Positions 55,008 to 64,000 of a stretch of 64,000 nucleotides of DNA are shown here, piece by piece. A model generated the notes under the pieces. It had not been told where the DNA came from, ran no database searches, and saw nothing but the letters and a program-made list of their open reading frames with translations. This DNA is from Bhargavaea ginsengi. Its GTDB lineage: Bacteria > Bacillota > Bacilli > Bacillales_A > Planococcaceae. The stretch lies in contig NZ_FNZF01000005.1 in NCBI RefSeq assembly GCF_900109165.1, positions 62,001-126,000 on the forward strand, read 5' to 3'. Within the stretch, counting starts at the first letter, position 1, and every line of letters begins with the position of its first letter. Made by a program: the position numbers and the translations under genes.

Positions 55008-56543
55008 TCAGTGCTTAAAATGGCGGATGCCGGTGAACACCATCGCGATGCCGTATTCGTCGGCCTTCTTGATGGAGTCTTCGTCCTTCTTGGAACCGCC
55101 CGGCTGGATGATCGCCGTAATGCCGGCTTTGGCAGCCGCTTCGACAGTATCGTCCATCGGGAAGAAGGCATCCGATGCGAGGCCTGCGCCTTTTGCGCGG
55201 TCGCCTGCCTGCTCAAGTGCGATCTTCGCCGCACCGACACGGTTCATCTGGCCTGCACCGACGCCGAGTGTGCGGTTGGCGTCCGATACGACGATGGCGT
55301 TTGACTTCACGTGCTTGACGACTTTCCAGCCAAGTTTCAGCGCTTCCCATTCTTCTTCCGTCGGTTCGCGCTTCGTCGCAACTTTAATCTCCGCATCATC
55401 CAGAGAAGCGATGTCCGGGTTCTGCCTGAGGAGGCCGCCTTCGACGGAGACAGTTGCCCACTCGTCGCGCTTGCCATCCGCTCCGTCCAGTTTCAGGAGG
55501 CGGATATTTTTCTTTTGTGTAAGGATCTCGAACGCTTCGTCGGTGTAACCCGGCGCGATGATGATCTCAAGGAAGATGCCGGCCAGCTGCTCGGCCGTTG
55601 CCGCATCGACTTCGCGGTTAAGGGCGATGATTCCGCCGAAGATCGAGACAGGGTCAGCATCGTATGCTGCCTTGAACGCCTCGGAGAGCGTTGCCGCCGT
55701 TCCGACTCCGCAAGGGTTCATGTGCTTGACCGCTACGGCTGCCGGGTCGCTGAATTCACGGACGATGCCGATTGCGGCATTGGCGTCCTGGATGTTGTTG
55801 TAGGAAAGTTCCTTCCCGTGAAGCTGCTCCGCGCGGGCGATCGAGAACTCCCCGCCGAGCGGTCGGCTGTAGAAGGCTGCCTTCTGGTGCGGGTTCTCAC
55901 CATAGCGGAGCGGTTGCTTGAGCTCGTACGTCGTTGTGACGCTTTCCGGGAATTCCTCTCCTGCGAGATCAGTGAGGTAGCCGGAAATGAGTGCATCATA
56001 AGCTGCCGTGTGCCGGAACACTTTTGCAGCAAGGCGGCGGCGGGTTTCAAGTGTGGTCGCGCCGTCATTCTTCAGCTCTTCGAGAACCGCCGGATAATCC
56101 GCCGAGTCGACGAGCACTGTGAGATACGCATGGTTCTTCGCAGATGCGCGCAGCATCGTCGGGCCGCCGATATCGATGTTTTCGATGGCGTCTTCGACTG
56201 TCACGTCCGGCTTCGAGATCGTCGACTTAAACGGATACAGGTTCACGCAGACGATGTCGATCGGAAGGATGCCGTGCTCCTCCAGTTCGGCCTGGTGGGC
56301 CGGGTCATCATGCTTGGCGAGCAGGCCGCCATGGATATACGGATGGAGCGTCTTGACGCGTCCCCCGAGGATTTCCGGGAAGCCGGTCACGTCACCGACT
56401 GCGGTGACGGCAACGCCGTTTTCCTTCAGATGATTCATCGTCCCGCCGGTCGACAGGATCTCATAGCCGAGCCCTTCAAGTTCCTTTGCGAACTCGAGGA
56501 CGCCGGATTTGTCCGATACGCTGAGCAGTGCTCGTTTTTTCAC
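55008..56543 (-). CDS. purH: AICAR transformylase/IMP cyclohydrolase PurH
   Basis: The 511-residue bifunctional enzyme has an N-terminal IMP cyclohydrolase domain ([37 protein letters not shown]) and a C-terminal transformylase domain ([26 protein letters not shown]). The start is GTG at 56543 after AAGGAGG. The open frame upstream runs through a repeat array and is not part of the protein. Confidence 0.95.
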   Translation of the reverse strand: MKKRALLSVSDKSGVLEFAKELEGLGYEILSTGGTMNHLKENGVAVTAVGDVTGFPEILGGRVKTLHPYIHGGLLAKHDDPAHQAELEEHGILPIDIVCVNLYPFKSTISKPDVTVEDAIENIDIGGPTMLRASAKNHAYLTVLVDSADYPAVLEELKNDGATTLETRRRLAAKVFRHTAAYDALISGYLTDLAGEEFPESVTTTYELKQPLRYGENPHQKAAFYSRPLGGEFSIARAEQLHGKELSYNNIQDANAAIGIVREFSDPAAVAVKHMNPCGVGTAATLSEAFKAAYDADPVSIFGGIIALNREVDAATAEQLAGIFLEIIIAPGYTDEAFEILTQKKNIRLLKLDGADGKRDEWATVSVEGGLLRQNPDIASLDDAEIKVATKREPTEEEWEALKLGWKVVKHVKSNAIVVSDANRTLGVGAGQMNRVGAAKIALEQAGDRAKGAGLASDAFFPMDDTVEAAAKAGITAIIQPGGSKKDEDSIKKADEYGIAMVFTGIRHFKH

Positions 56544-56570
56544 GGTTGGAGCCTCCTTATGTAAATCAGA

Positions 56571-56594
56571 ACGCCGGCTGTTTGGGTGCCGGCG
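56571..56594. promoter_or_regulatory. GC-rich hairpin upstream of purH
   Basis: GCCGGC at 56573-56578 and 56588-56593 pair across a 9-base loop. No T-run follows on the minus strand. It lies between repeat array E and the purH ribosome site. Confidence 0.4.
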
Positions 56595-56630
56595 GCTGTT
56601 GTAAAATCGTTTGGATTCAGAAGCGGAGCG

Positions 56631-56727
56631 GTTCGTCACTTTCGGATGGCGGTTCGTCACTTTCAGGGCTGCATTCGTCACGTTCACAGGGCGATTCGTC
56701 ACTTTCAGACGCTCATTCGTCACTTTC
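56631..56727 (-). repeat. Array E: five 21-bp units, word GAAAGTGACGAA on minus strand
   Basis: Units start at 56631, 56652, 56673, 56694 and 56715, exactly 21 bp apart. On the plus strand TTCGTCACTTTC is constant (one change) and eight or nine bases vary. The array begins about 17 bases past the purN stop, inside the purine operon between purN and purH. Confidence 0.85.
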
Positions 56728-56744
56728 GCCCGTGACACGCTCCC

Positions 56745-57332
56745 TTATTCCGTGACCGCGCTCTCCGCCAACACTTTCCGCAACGCTTCCTTATAAAGGT
56801 CGTGTTCCACCGCATGGATCGCCGCTTCGGTCTTTTCGCGGTCTCCCGCGACGACTGGCACTTCGCGCTGCAGGATCGCCGGGCCGGTGTCCATGCCCTC
56901 GTCGACGTAGTGGACGGTAACCCCGGTCACTTCCACGCCGGCGTCCATCGCCTGGCCGATCGCGTCCTTGCCCGGAAATGCCGGGAGGAGCGACGGGTGG
57001 ATGTTCACGATGCGGTTCGGGTAGGCATCAAGCAGCGTCGGGCCGATCAGGCGCATGTATCCGGCCAGGGCGATCCAGTCGACACCCTCTTCCTGGAGCC
57101 TTCCGAGGACCGTGCGCTCGTAATCCGCCTTGTCCTTGTAGGCTTTCGGATTAAAGGCGACGGACGGAATGCGGAAACGCTCCGCCCTTTCCATTACTTT
57201 GGCAAGCGGCTTGTCGGTGACGAGAAGCACGACTTCCGCTTCCAGTTCACCGGCTGCAGCCGCCTGTGCAATCGCTTCGAAGTTCGAGCCGCTTCCGGAT
57301 GCGAAGACGGCGATGCGCGGTTTCCGGCTCAT
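56745..57332 (-). CDS. purN: Phosphoribosylglycinamide formyltransferase PurN
   Basis: The 195-residue enzyme has [13 protein letters not shown] at the start, the catalytic Asn/His region [12 protein letters not shown], and [11 protein letters not shown]. It transfers formyl from 10-formyltetrahydrofolate to GAR. ATG overlaps the purM stop by four bases. Followed by array E. Confidence 0.95.
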   Translation of the reverse strand: MSRKPRIAVFASGSGSNFEAIAQAAAAGELEAEVVLLVTDKPLAKVMERAERFRIPSVAFNPKAYKDKADYERTVLGRLQEEGVDWIALAGYMRLIGPTLLDAYPNRIVNIHPSLLPAFPGKDAIGQAMDAGVEVTGVTVHYVDEGMDTGPAILQREVPVVAGDREKTEAAIHAVEHDLYKEALRKVLAESAVTE

Positions 57333-58399
57333 GCCTCCGGACCTCCCGCAAGCGTGCCGTCATGTTCGCCGTTGAACCGGACGCCTTCACCGGTTACGAC
57401 GCGGCCGATGACCGATGCTTTCTCGCCGTGGGACTCCGCGATGCGGATGGCTTCAGCCGCTTCCGATTCTGGCAGTGCGACGATAAATCCGACGCCCATG
57501 TTGAAGACGGAGTACAGATCGCGGTCGGCAAGCTGTCCCTTTTCCTTCAGCATGCGGAACACCGGGAGCACTTCCCAGGAACCGAGGTCGATTTCAGCAG
57601 CAAGACCTTCCGGCAGCATGCGCGGGACGTTCTCGTAAAAGCCGCCGCCCGTCACATGCGCCATGCCGTGAACGTCCAGGCTGCGGGCCATCTCCAGCAC
57701 CGGCTTTGCATAGATCTTAGTCGGCGTGAGCAGCGCTTCGGCCGAGTTACCGAGTTTTTCGTATCCCGGAACCGGCTCGTCCGCTTTGACGCCCAACTGT
57801 TCAAAGACGATTTTACGCACGAGCGAGTAGCCGTTCGAGTGGATGCCGCTGGATGCGATGCCGACGAGGACGTCGCCTTCGGCAACCTTTTCACCGGTCA
57901 CAATATCCTTTTTCTCGGCTGCGCCGACCGCGAATCCCGCGAGGTCGTATTCGTCCTCGGCGTATAGGCCCGGCATTTCTGCCGTCTCCCCGCCGATCAA
58001 TGCGGCTCCGGCCTGGACGCAGCCGTCGGCGACACCCTTGACGATGGCCTCGACCCGTGCCGGAACAGCCTTGCCGAGCGCGACATAATCAAGGAAATAA
58101 AGCGGCTCTGCGCCCTGTGCGACAATATCGTTTACGCACATCGCGACGCAGTCGACGCCGATCGTGTCGTGCTTGTCCGCCATAAAGGCGACCTTCAGCT
58201 TCGTTCCGACGCCGTCTGTCCCCGAGACGAGGACCGGCTGGCTGTAGCCGAGCTCGGACAGGTCGAACATCCCGCCAAATCCGCCGAATGCCCCCATGAC
58301 ACCCTTCCGCTGTGTGCGGGCAACATGAGATTTCATGCGCTCGACCGATTCATATCCGGCTTCGATGTTCACGCCGGCCTGTTCATATGCTTTTGACAT
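57329..58399 (-). CDS. purM: AIR synthetase PurM
   Basis: The 356-residue enzyme has the PurM/PurL fold: [24 protein letters not shown] and [16 protein letters not shown]. It closes the imidazole ring of FGAM with ATP. ATG follows GAGGAGGCC. Between purF and purN. Confidence 0.95.
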   Translation of the reverse strand: MSKAYEQAGVNIEAGYESVERMKSHVARTQRKGVMGAFGGFGGMFDLSELGYSQPVLVSGTDGVGTKLKVAFMADKHDTIGVDCVAMCVNDIVAQGAEPLYFLDYVALGKAVPARVEAIVKGVADGCVQAGAALIGGETAEMPGLYAEDEYDLAGFAVGAAEKKDIVTGEKVAEGDVLVGIASSGIHSNGYSLVRKIVFEQLGVKADEPVPGYEKLGNSAEALLTPTKIYAKPVLEMARSLDVHGMAHVTGGGFYENVPRMLPEGLAAEIDLGSWEVLPVFRMLKEKGQLADRDLYSVFNMGVGFIVALPESEAAEAIRIAESHGEKASVIGRVVTGEGVRFNGEHDGTLAGGPEA

Positions 58400-58414
58400 G
58401 CCAGTGGCCTCCTC

Positions 58415-59836
58415 TTAAACGAGTTCTTTCTCGTGCGGCAGTTTCGTGCCCGCATAGATATTCGTCGGGTAATTCCCTGTAAAGCAGCCGAGGCAGTGGC
58501 CCCGGTTCGGATCTTCATCGTTCCGTCCGACCGCCTCGATCAGGCCTTCCGCCGAAAGGAACTGGAGCGAGTCCGCCCCGATCAGTTCACAGATTTCCTC
58601 CGGCGTTCGTCCTGTCGCGATCAGTTCGGAGTCGGTGCTGATATCGACGCCGTAGAAGCAAAGTGCGATCAGCGGTGGCGCACTGATGGCGACATGCACT
58701 TCCTTCGCCCCTGCATCACGCAACATTTTGACGATTCTTTTCGAGGTGGTGCCTCGGACGATCGAGTCGTCGACCATGACGACCCGCTTGCCCTCGACGA
58801 CCTGCCTCACCGGGGACAGCTTCATCTTGACGCCGCGCTCCCGCAGTTCCTGGGACGGCTGGATGAATGTCCGGCCGACATAACGGTTCTTGATCAGTCC
58901 CATTTCGTACGGGATGCCGCTTTCCTCCGCAAATCCGATTGCAGCGGAGATGCTGGAGTCCGGCACGCCCGTGACGACGTCCGCCTCGATCGAAACTTCC
59001 TGGGCCAGCCGCTTGCCGAGGCGCTTTCTGGCCATGTGGATGTTGATGCCGTCGATGTCAGAATCGGGACGGGAGAAATAGATATATTCCATCGAGCAGA
59101 TTGCCCGCTGTGCCTTTGGCGCGAACCGGTCGCTCCGGATGCCGCTGTCGTCGATGATGACAAGCTCGCCCGGCTCAACCGAGCGCACCGTCTCCGCACC
59201 GATCAGGTCGAACGCCGACGTCTCGGATGCGACGACCCATGTTTCCCCGCCAATGCATCCGAGGGACAACGGACGCATGCCGTTCGGGTCCTGTGCCACG
59301 TAGAGCGCATCCTCGGTCAGCAGGACAAAGGCGAAAGCACCCTGAAGCTGGGCAAGTGCTTTCTTAAGCCGTTCGTTCTGAGGATAGCTGATGTTCTTTT
59401 TGATGAGATGGGCAAGCACTTCCGTATCGGATGTCGACTGGAAGATGCTCCCCTGACGCTCCAGGTGGCGCTTCAGCTCGGAAGCATTCGTGACGTTGCC
59501 GTTGTGGGCGATCGCCAGGCTGCCCGTCGTCGAACGGAAAACAAGGGGCTGGACATTTTCAATGCCGCGGCCGCCGTCCGTCGTGTAGCGGACATGCCCG
59601 ATCGCTGCATGGCCCGGCAGCTTGTTGAGCCGGTCGCCGTGGAACACGTCATTGACGAGTCCTTCGCCTTTTTCGACAAGCAGATGGTCGTCATGCACCG
59701 TGCAGATGCCTGCCGCTTCCTGCCCGCGGTGCTGCAGGGCATGGAGGCCGTAGTACGCCATCTGGGCAGCATTGTCATGCCCCCAAATGCCGAAGACACC
59801 ACATTCTTCGTTTAGTCCGCTGAGTTCACCAAGCAT
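58415..59836 (-). CDS. purF: Amidophosphoribosyltransferase PurF
   Basis: The 473-residue enzyme starts with an 11-residue propeptide followed by Cys12 (CGVFGIWG), the N-terminal nucleophile of the glutaminase. The phosphoribosyltransferase motif is [15 protein letters not shown]. Its cysteines late in the protein (about CLGC) fit the iron-sulfur type of Bacillus. It overlaps purL by 25 bases, so translation is coupled. Confidence 0.95.
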   Translation of the reverse strand: MLGELSGLNEECGVFGIWGHDNAAQMAYYGLHALQHRGQEAAGICTVHDDHLLVEKGEGLVNDVFHGDRLNKLPGHAAIGHVRYTTDGGRGIENVQPLVFRSTTGSLAIAHNGNVTNASELKRHLERQGSIFQSTSDTEVLAHLIKKNISYPQNERLKKALAQLQGAFAFVLLTEDALYVAQDPNGMRPLSLGCIGGETWVVASETSAFDLIGAETVRSVEPGELVIIDDSGIRSDRFAPKAQRAICSMEYIYFSRPDSDIDGINIHMARKRLGKRLAQEVSIEADVVTGVPDSSISAAIGFAEESGIPYEMGLIKNRYVGRTFIQPSQELRERGVKMKLSPVRQVVEGKRVVMVDDSIVRGTTSKRIVKMLRDAGAKEVHVAISAPPLIALCFYGVDISTDSELIATGRTPEEICELIGADSLQFLSAEGLIEAVGRNDEDPNRGHCLGCFTGNYPTNIYAGTKLPHEKELV

Positions 59837-62043
59837 GGGATGGCCCCTTTCCAGGCAGATTCCAAGGCTGTAACGTCTTCTTCGATGTATGAACTGCCGT
59901 CCTTCCCGCGAATCACGAGACGAGGGCTTTCCGTGATGGTGCCGACCTTCACTGCATCGCCTGCAAGAGCTTCAAAGCGCGTCGCATTTTCCGGCTTGAC
60001 CGTAACGAGGAATCGGGATTGGGTCTCACTGAAAAGTGCCGAGACCGCAGACCCTTCAAGGGAAACATCTGCGCCGAACTTCGTACCGAACAGCTTCTCG
60101 GAAAGCGCGACCGCAACACCGCCTTCCGCGACATCATGCGCGGAGCTGACGACGCCTTCGCGGATCGCTGTAAGAAGCGATTCCTGGCGGGCTGCTTCTA
60201 CATCAAGGTCGATGGCAGGCGCCTTGCCCGAGATCTTGCCGGCGTTCTGCATCTTCTGGAGCTCGGAGCCGCCAAATTCGGTCTTTGTCTCGCCGATCAG
60301 ATAAACGAGGTCCCCTGCCGCCTTGGCCGTTTGGGTCGTGGCATGCTTCAGGTTTTCCACGAGGCCGACCATGCCGATTGTCGGAGTCGGATAGACCGGT
60401 TTGCCGCCGCGCTCGTTGTAGAGCGAGACGTTTCCGCTGATGACTGGTGCATCAAGTGCGAGACATGCAGCGCTGATGCCGTCCGCGGACTTTTCCAGCT
60501 GCCAGAAGATTTCCGGATTGTCCGGGCTGCCGAAGTTCAGGCAGTCCGTGATGGCGAGCGGCTTGCCGCCAGAGCAGACGATGTTCCGCGCCGCTTCTGC
60601 GACAGCAATCTTGCCGCCTGTTTCCGGATCAAGATAGATATAGCGGGAATTGCAGTCGGCAGTAATGGCGAGCCCCTTCTCTGTACCGCGGACACGCACG
60701 ACGGCTGCATCCGAACCCGGGGCAACGACTGTGTTGGTACGGGCCTGGTGGTCGAACTGGCTGTACACCCATTCCTTGGACGCAATCGTTGGCTGTTTCA
60801 GGAGGGAGACGAGTGTTTCCGTGTAGTTGTCCACTTCCGGCTCCTGCTGCTCCATCTCCTGGAACTCACGGAAGTAACCCGGCTCGCGGGATGGCTTGTT
60901 GTAGACCGGCGCATCCTCCGCCAGTGCATCGGCAGAGACTTCCGCGACGACTTCGCCCTTGTGGAACAGGCGCAGCATCTTGTCGTCCGTGACATGGCCG
61001 ATCGAGACCGCTTCAAGGTCGTATTTGGCGAACAGGTCAATGACTTCCTGCTCACGGCCTTTCTGTACAACGATCAGCATGCGCTCCTGGGATTCGGAAA
61101 GCATCATTTCGTAGGCCGTCATGTCTTCATCGCGCTGAGGGACGAGGTCAAGGTTCATCTCGATCCCGAAGCCCGCCTTCGACGCCATTTCGGCGGAAGA
61201 AGACGTCAGGCCGGCCGCTCCCATGTCCTGTATGCCGATAAGTGCGTCGGATTTGACGAGTTCAAGGCATGCATCCATCAGGAGCTTTTCCGTGAACGGA
61301 TCGCCCGCCTGGACCGGCGCGCGTTCCTTGCCCGGGTCATCCGAAATTTCTTCCGATGAAGAGGTCGCGCCGTGGATGCCGTCGCGTCCTGTCTTCGCTC
61401 CGACGTACATGACGGTGTTGCCCACGCCGGCAGCCAAGCCGCGCTGGATGTCCTCGTGGTTGAGGAGGCCGATCGCCATCGCGTTGACGAGCGGTTTGCC
61501 CGCGTACGAAGGATCGAACTGGATTTCACCTGCGACCGTCGGGATGCCGATGGTGTTGCCGTAGCCGGCGATTCCCGCGACAGCTTCTTCGAACAGCCAG
61601 CGGTCACGGTCATTGTCGAGTTCTCCGAAGCGGAGGGAATTCACTGCCGCGATCGGCTGTGCGCCCATTGAAAAGACGTCACGGAGAACGCCGCCTACAC
61701 CTGTCGCCGCGCCTTCGTACGGCTCGATCGCCGACGGGCTGTTGTGCGACTCCATCTTGAAGACGACGGCCTGGTTGTCGCCGATGTCGACGATGCCGGC
61801 GCCTTCCCCTGGCCCCATGAGAACCTGAGGGCCTTCGGTCGGGAACTTGCGGAGGACGGGCTTGGAGCTCTTGTATGAGCAGTGCTCCGACCACATGCTG
61901 GAGAACAGGCCGGTTTCCGTGTAGTTCGGCAGGCGTCCGAGAAGTTTGACCGCCATTTCGAATTCTTCCGTCGTCATGCCCATCTGTGCATAGATCTTTT
62001 CATCGCGGATCTGTTCCGCCGTCGGCTCAAGCTTGGTTGGCAT
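59812..62043 (-). CDS. purL: FGAM synthase large subunit PurL
   Basis: The 743-residue protein matches the small-type Pur[18 protein letters not shown] near the start, GIGDN-like [20 protein letters not shown] for ATP, and [14 protein letters not shown] near the end. It works with PurQ (glutaminase) and PurS. Overlaps purQ by 17 bases and purF by 25, as in Bacillus. Confidence 0.95.
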   Translation of the reverse strand: MPTKLEPTAEQIRDEKIYAQMGMTTEEFEMAVKLLGRLPNYTETGLFSSMWSEHCSYKSSKPVLRKFPTEGPQVLMGPGEGAGIVDIGDNQAVVFKMESHNSPSAIEPYEGAATGVGGVLRDVFSMGAQPIAAVNSLRFGELDNDRDRWLFEEAVAGIAGYGNTIGIPTVAGEIQFDPSYAGKPLVNAMAIGLLNHEDIQRGLAAGVGNTVMYVGAKTGRDGIHGATSSSEEISDDPGKERAPVQAGDPFTEKLLMDACLELVKSDALIGIQDMGAAGLTSSSAEMASKAGFGIEMNLDLVPQRDEDMTAYEMMLSESQERMLIVVQKGREQEVIDLFAKYDLEAVSIGHVTDDKMLRLFHKGEVVAEVSADALAEDAPVYNKPSREPGYFREFQEMEQQEPEVDNYTETLVSLLKQPTIASKEWVYSQFDHQARTNTVVAPGSDAAVVRVRGTEKGLAITADCNSRYIYLDPETGGKIAVAEAARNIVCSGGKPLAITDCLNFGSPDNPEIFWQLEKSADGISAACLALDAPVISGNVSLYNERGGKPVYPTPTIGMVGLVENLKHATTQTAKAAGDLVYLIGETKTEFGGSELQKMQNAGKISGKAPAIDLDVEAARQESLLTAIREGVVSSAHDVAEGGVAVALSEKLFGTKFGADVSLEGSAVSALFSETQSRFLVTVKPENATRFEALAGDAVKVGTITESPRLVIRGKDGSSYIEEDVTALESAWKGAIPCLVNSAD

Positions 62044-62713
62044 GGGATTCCCTCCACTCTTTCACGATCGATTTGAATACGTTCAGTCCGTCTTCGGAGC
62101 CCAGGATGGACTCTGCTGCCCGCTCGGGATGAGGCATCATGCCGAGGACATTGCCCTTTTCGCTGATGAGTCCCGCGATATCGCCCACGGAGCCGTTCGG
62201 GTTGCCGTCAGAGTATACGAAGACGATCTGGTTGTTTTCTTTGAGTTTGCTGTAGGTCTCTTCGTCACAGTAGAAGTTGCCTTCGCCGTGGGCGATTGGG
62301 ATGTCGAGTTCCTCGCCCTCGGTGTACTCGCTCGTGAACATCGTGCGGCTGTTCACGACCTGAACTTTTACGGAGCGGCAGACGAACTTCTGGTCCCGGT
62401 TCTTGAGGAATGCGCCCGGCAGCAGGCCCGCTTCCGTCAAAACCTGAAAGCCGTTGCCCACGCCGAGGACTGGCTTTCCGTCTTTAGCTGCGCCGATGAT
62501 TCCTTCCATGACAGGTGCTGTGCGCGCAAGTGCTCCCGCACGTACTGCGTCGCCGTAGGAAGCGCCGCCCGGCAGGAGGATCGCATCATAGGCGGACAGG
62601 TCGGTTTCCTGGTGATGGACATATTCCGCCTGTTCACCGAGGACGTCGGTTACGGCATGGTACAGGTCGAGGTCGCAGCTGGCTCCCGGAAACTGGATGA
62701 CGGCGAATTTCAT
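62027..62713 (-). CDS. purQ: FGAM synthase glutaminase subunit PurQ
   Basis: The 228-residue class I glutaminase has FPGASCDLD at the start, [26 protein letters not shown] and MMPHPERA. The usual nucleophile Cys after GxGNGxQ is Gly-Asn-Gly-Phe here: the segment reads GVGNGFQ where Cys is normal (GICNGFQ), which should be checked. Overlaps purS by four bases. Confidence 0.92.
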   Translation of the reverse strand: MKFAVIQFPGASCDLDLYHAVTDVLGEQAEYVHHQETDLSAYDAILLPGGASYGDAVRAGALARTAPVMEGIIGAAKDGKPVLGVGNGFQVLTEAGLLPGAFLKNRDQKFVCRSVKVQVVNSRTMFTSEYTEGEELDIPIAHGEGNFYCDEETYSKLKENNQIVFVYSDGNPNGSVGDIAGLISEKGNVLGMMPHPERAAESILGSEDGLNVFKSIVKEWRESHANQA

Positions 62714-62964
62714 GCCTCTTCAACCTCCAGCACTTCGTATCGGTAGTCTTCAACGTTTGCGTTTACGAATAGCTTTTCACACATTTCCCTCACGGCTGTG
62801 TCGAGATCTTGCCCCGTGTCTTCGATCGTCAGTTCGATGTACTTGCCGATGCGGACGTCTTTTACGTTGTCATGGCCTGTTGCGTGGAGGACGTTGATGG
62901 CTGCAGTCCCCTGCGGGTCGATTACACTTTCACGGAGCGTCACGTACACATTTGCTTTTTTCAT
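62710..62964 (-). CDS. purS: FGAM synthase subunit PurS
   Basis: The 84-residue protein matches Pur[23 protein letters not shown] at the start and [20 protein letters not shown] at the end. ATG at 62964 follows GGGAGG. It bridges PurL and PurQ. A dispersed repeat takes the place of purC upstream. Confidence 0.94.
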   Translation of the reverse strand: MKKANVYVTLRESVIDPQGTAAINVLHATGHDNVKDVRIGKYIELTIEDTGQDLDTAVREMCEKLFVNANVEDYRYEVLEVEEA

Positions 62965-63017
62965 TTTGGTTTGGCCTCCCAATTGTGAGTGTGTGGTGGT
63001 TGATCGTGCATGAACGA

Positions 63018-63170
63018 TCTTCGCTTCGGGCCTCGCTTTCCGCGGGCGTTGCCTTAGCCGGCGCCAGTACGGAGACTGGCGTCTGTGCGCATCGCGAAGC
63101 GTTGCGCAACATCCGGGGTCTTCGGCTAACGCTATTCCCGCAGGAGTCTCGGCCCTACGCTCAGACCCTT
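63018..63170. repeat. Dispersed intergenic inverted-repeat element
   Basis: A GC-rich block with imperfect outer arms (TTCGGGCCTCGCTTTCCGCG and CCCGCAGGAGTCTCGGCCC), matching TAGCCG/CGGCTA arms and internal hairpins (GCCAG...CTGGC; GCGCATCGC gaa GCGTTGCGC). The words are like a repeat often seen between genes in Bacillaceae and Planococcaceae. It lies between purB and purS. No transposase is present. Confidence 0.65.
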
Positions 63171-63236
63171 CCGGTTAAATCAAATAGATCCAAACTTCGC
63201 TCATTCACTGTTTCAAGCTGTTACATCCAAATCAAA

Positions 63237-64000
63237 TCAGTCATTCAGCCCGCAGCGGTCGAAGATGTCGTCGATGCGCTGGAGGTGGTGGTTGTAATCA
63301 AAGGCGTCGTCGAGTTCTTCTTTGGTCAGCTTTTCGGAGATGACCGGGTCAGAGTCGACGAGTCCCCGGAACGGGACCTGTTCTTCCCAGGCCTGCATCG
63401 CGAGCGGCTGGACGGTGTCGTAGGCCGCTTCGCGCGCCATGCCTTTGTCGATGAGCGACAGGAGGACGCGCTGGGAGTAGATGAGCCCGAGCGTGCGGTC
63501 CATGTTGCGCTTCATGTTTTCCGGGAAGACGGTAAGGTTTTTCACGATGTTGCCGAAGCGGTTCAGCATGTAGTTCAGCGTGATCGTTGCATCCGGGATG
63601 ATGACGCGTTCTGCGCTTGAGTGCGAGATGTCGCGCTCATGCCAGAGTGCTACGTTCTCAAAAGCGGTGACCATGTAGCCTCGCATCAGGCGGGACAGGC
63701 CGGTCATGTTCTCGGAGCCGATCGGGTTGCGCTTGTGCGGCATTGCCGACGAGCCTTTCTGGCCCTTCGCGAAGAATTCCTCGACTTCGCGCGTTTCGGA
63801 CTTCTGGAGCCCGCGGATTTCAACGGCAAACTTCTCGATCGATGTCGCGATGAGCGCAAGTGCCGAGATGTACTGGGCATGGCGGTCACGCTGCAGGGTC
63901 TGCGTGGAGACCGGCGCAGCTGCGAGGCCGAGGTGTTCGCAAACGTATTCCTCGACGAACGGCGGAATGTTGGCGAATGTACCGACCGCACCGGACATCT
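63237..64000 (-). CDS. purB: Adenylosuccinate lyase PurB (3' part; runs off the window)
   Basis: At least the last 253 residues are present. The family signature [15 protein letters not shown] is complete, and the order of helices after it ([16 protein letters not shown], then [18 protein letters not shown]) fits PurB. It catalyses two steps: SAICAR to AICAR and adenylosuccinate to AMP. The 5' end is beyond base 64000. In B. subtilis purC follows purB; here it does not. Confidence 0.94.
   Translation of the reverse strand, partial: MSGAVGTFANIPPFVEEYVCEHLGLAAAPVSTQTLQRDRHAQYISALALIATSIEKFAVEIRGLQKSETREVEEFFAKGQKGSSAMPHKRNPIGSENMTGLSRLMRGYMVTAFENVALWHERDISHSSAERVIIPDATITLNYMLNRFGNIVKNLTVFPENMKRNMDRTLGLIYSQRVLLSLIDKGMAREAAYDTVQPLAMQAWEEQVPFRGLVDSDPVISEKLTKEELDDAFDYNHHLQRIDDIFDRCGLND

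Noticed and set aside
55008-56738. Longer PurH starting at 56738
   Set aside because: The extra 65 residues are the translated repeat array E; a strong ribosome site and GTG at 56543 give the normal family N terminus.
63018-63170. Insertion sequence at the purB-purS gap
   Set aside because: There is no transposase frame and the arms are imperfect; it looks like a short dispersed repeat, not an IS.

Overview
The window looks like a chromosomal segment of a moderately high-GC Gram-positive bacterium of the order Bacillales, most likely near the Planococcaceae or Bacillaceae. The right two thirds keep the Bacillus subtilis pur-yerABC-pcrBA-ligA-camS-gatCAB-dgkB-rlmCD gene order, almost all on the minus strand. 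Ribosome binding sites are strong (AAGGAGG type), TTG and GTG starts are common, and hairpin plus T-run terminators are frequent. A CwlJ-type spore cortex hydrolase and a YtaF-like membrane protein point to an endospore former or a recent descendant of one. Base composition was judged by eye and not counted.

Layout. 1-21.9 kb is mostly small accessory metabolism and stress genes: a YtvA-like LOV-STAS photoreceptor, two paralogous FMN reductases (one in an operon with a luciferase-like monooxygenase), RraA-like and zinc-macrodomain proteins, a CocE-type hydrolase plus BCCT transporter with a divergent TetR regulator, a large catalase with an altered distal haem pocket, cupin, YtaF/MntP-like, CPBP protease, GNAT, VOC, DUF4260, Nudix, HAD, dihydrouridine synthase, OsmC and pyruvate oxidase genes. 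22.1-27.6 kb is a strikingly AT-rich island at the 3' end of rlmCD. It holds a 1349-residue alpha/beta-hydrolase-NACHT-HEAT protein (a candidate anti-phage STAND NTPase), a small coiled-coil membrane-anchored protein and a decayed second copy of the rlmCD 3' end. 27.6-44.5 kb holds rlmCD, a cytochrome bd locus with two very small membrane-protein genes, Nudix, dgkB, a thioredoxin-like protein, a lipoprotein SodC, gatCAB, camS, ligA and pcrA. 44.5-53.5 kb holds pcrB, cwlJ, dsdA, MBL, GrpB, GNAT, yerC, yerB and yerA. 53.6-64 kb is the purine operon read right to left (purB partial, purS, purQ, purL, purF, purM, purN, purH, purD). purC is not at its usual place between purB and purS.

The two most unusual signals are the hydrolase-NACHT-HEAT island and a set of five intergenic arrays of 20-21 bp units (29.1, 35.2, 35.4, 42.0 and 56.7 kb). 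In each array a conserved word of about 14 bp alternates with 6-8 bp of variable sequence. The word differs from locus to locus but shares the layout [GA]A[AT]GT + three locus-specific bases + about 5 bp, and four of the five arrays start just after the 3' end or terminator of a gene. I know of no described family that matches them.

How genes work together: purS-Q-L form the FGAM synthase within a nearly complete de novo purine pathway. gatCAB makes Gln-tRNA by transamidation. pcrA and ligA serve DNA repair and replication. The monooxygenase and FMN reductase form a reduced-flavin supply pair, and the two FMN reductase promoters share one putative operator. CydA, CydB, CydS and possibly a 31-residue peptide form the cytochrome bd oxidase. 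Catalase, pyruvate oxidase, OsmC and SodC make up an oxidative and general stress set, two of them behind sigma-B-like promoters.
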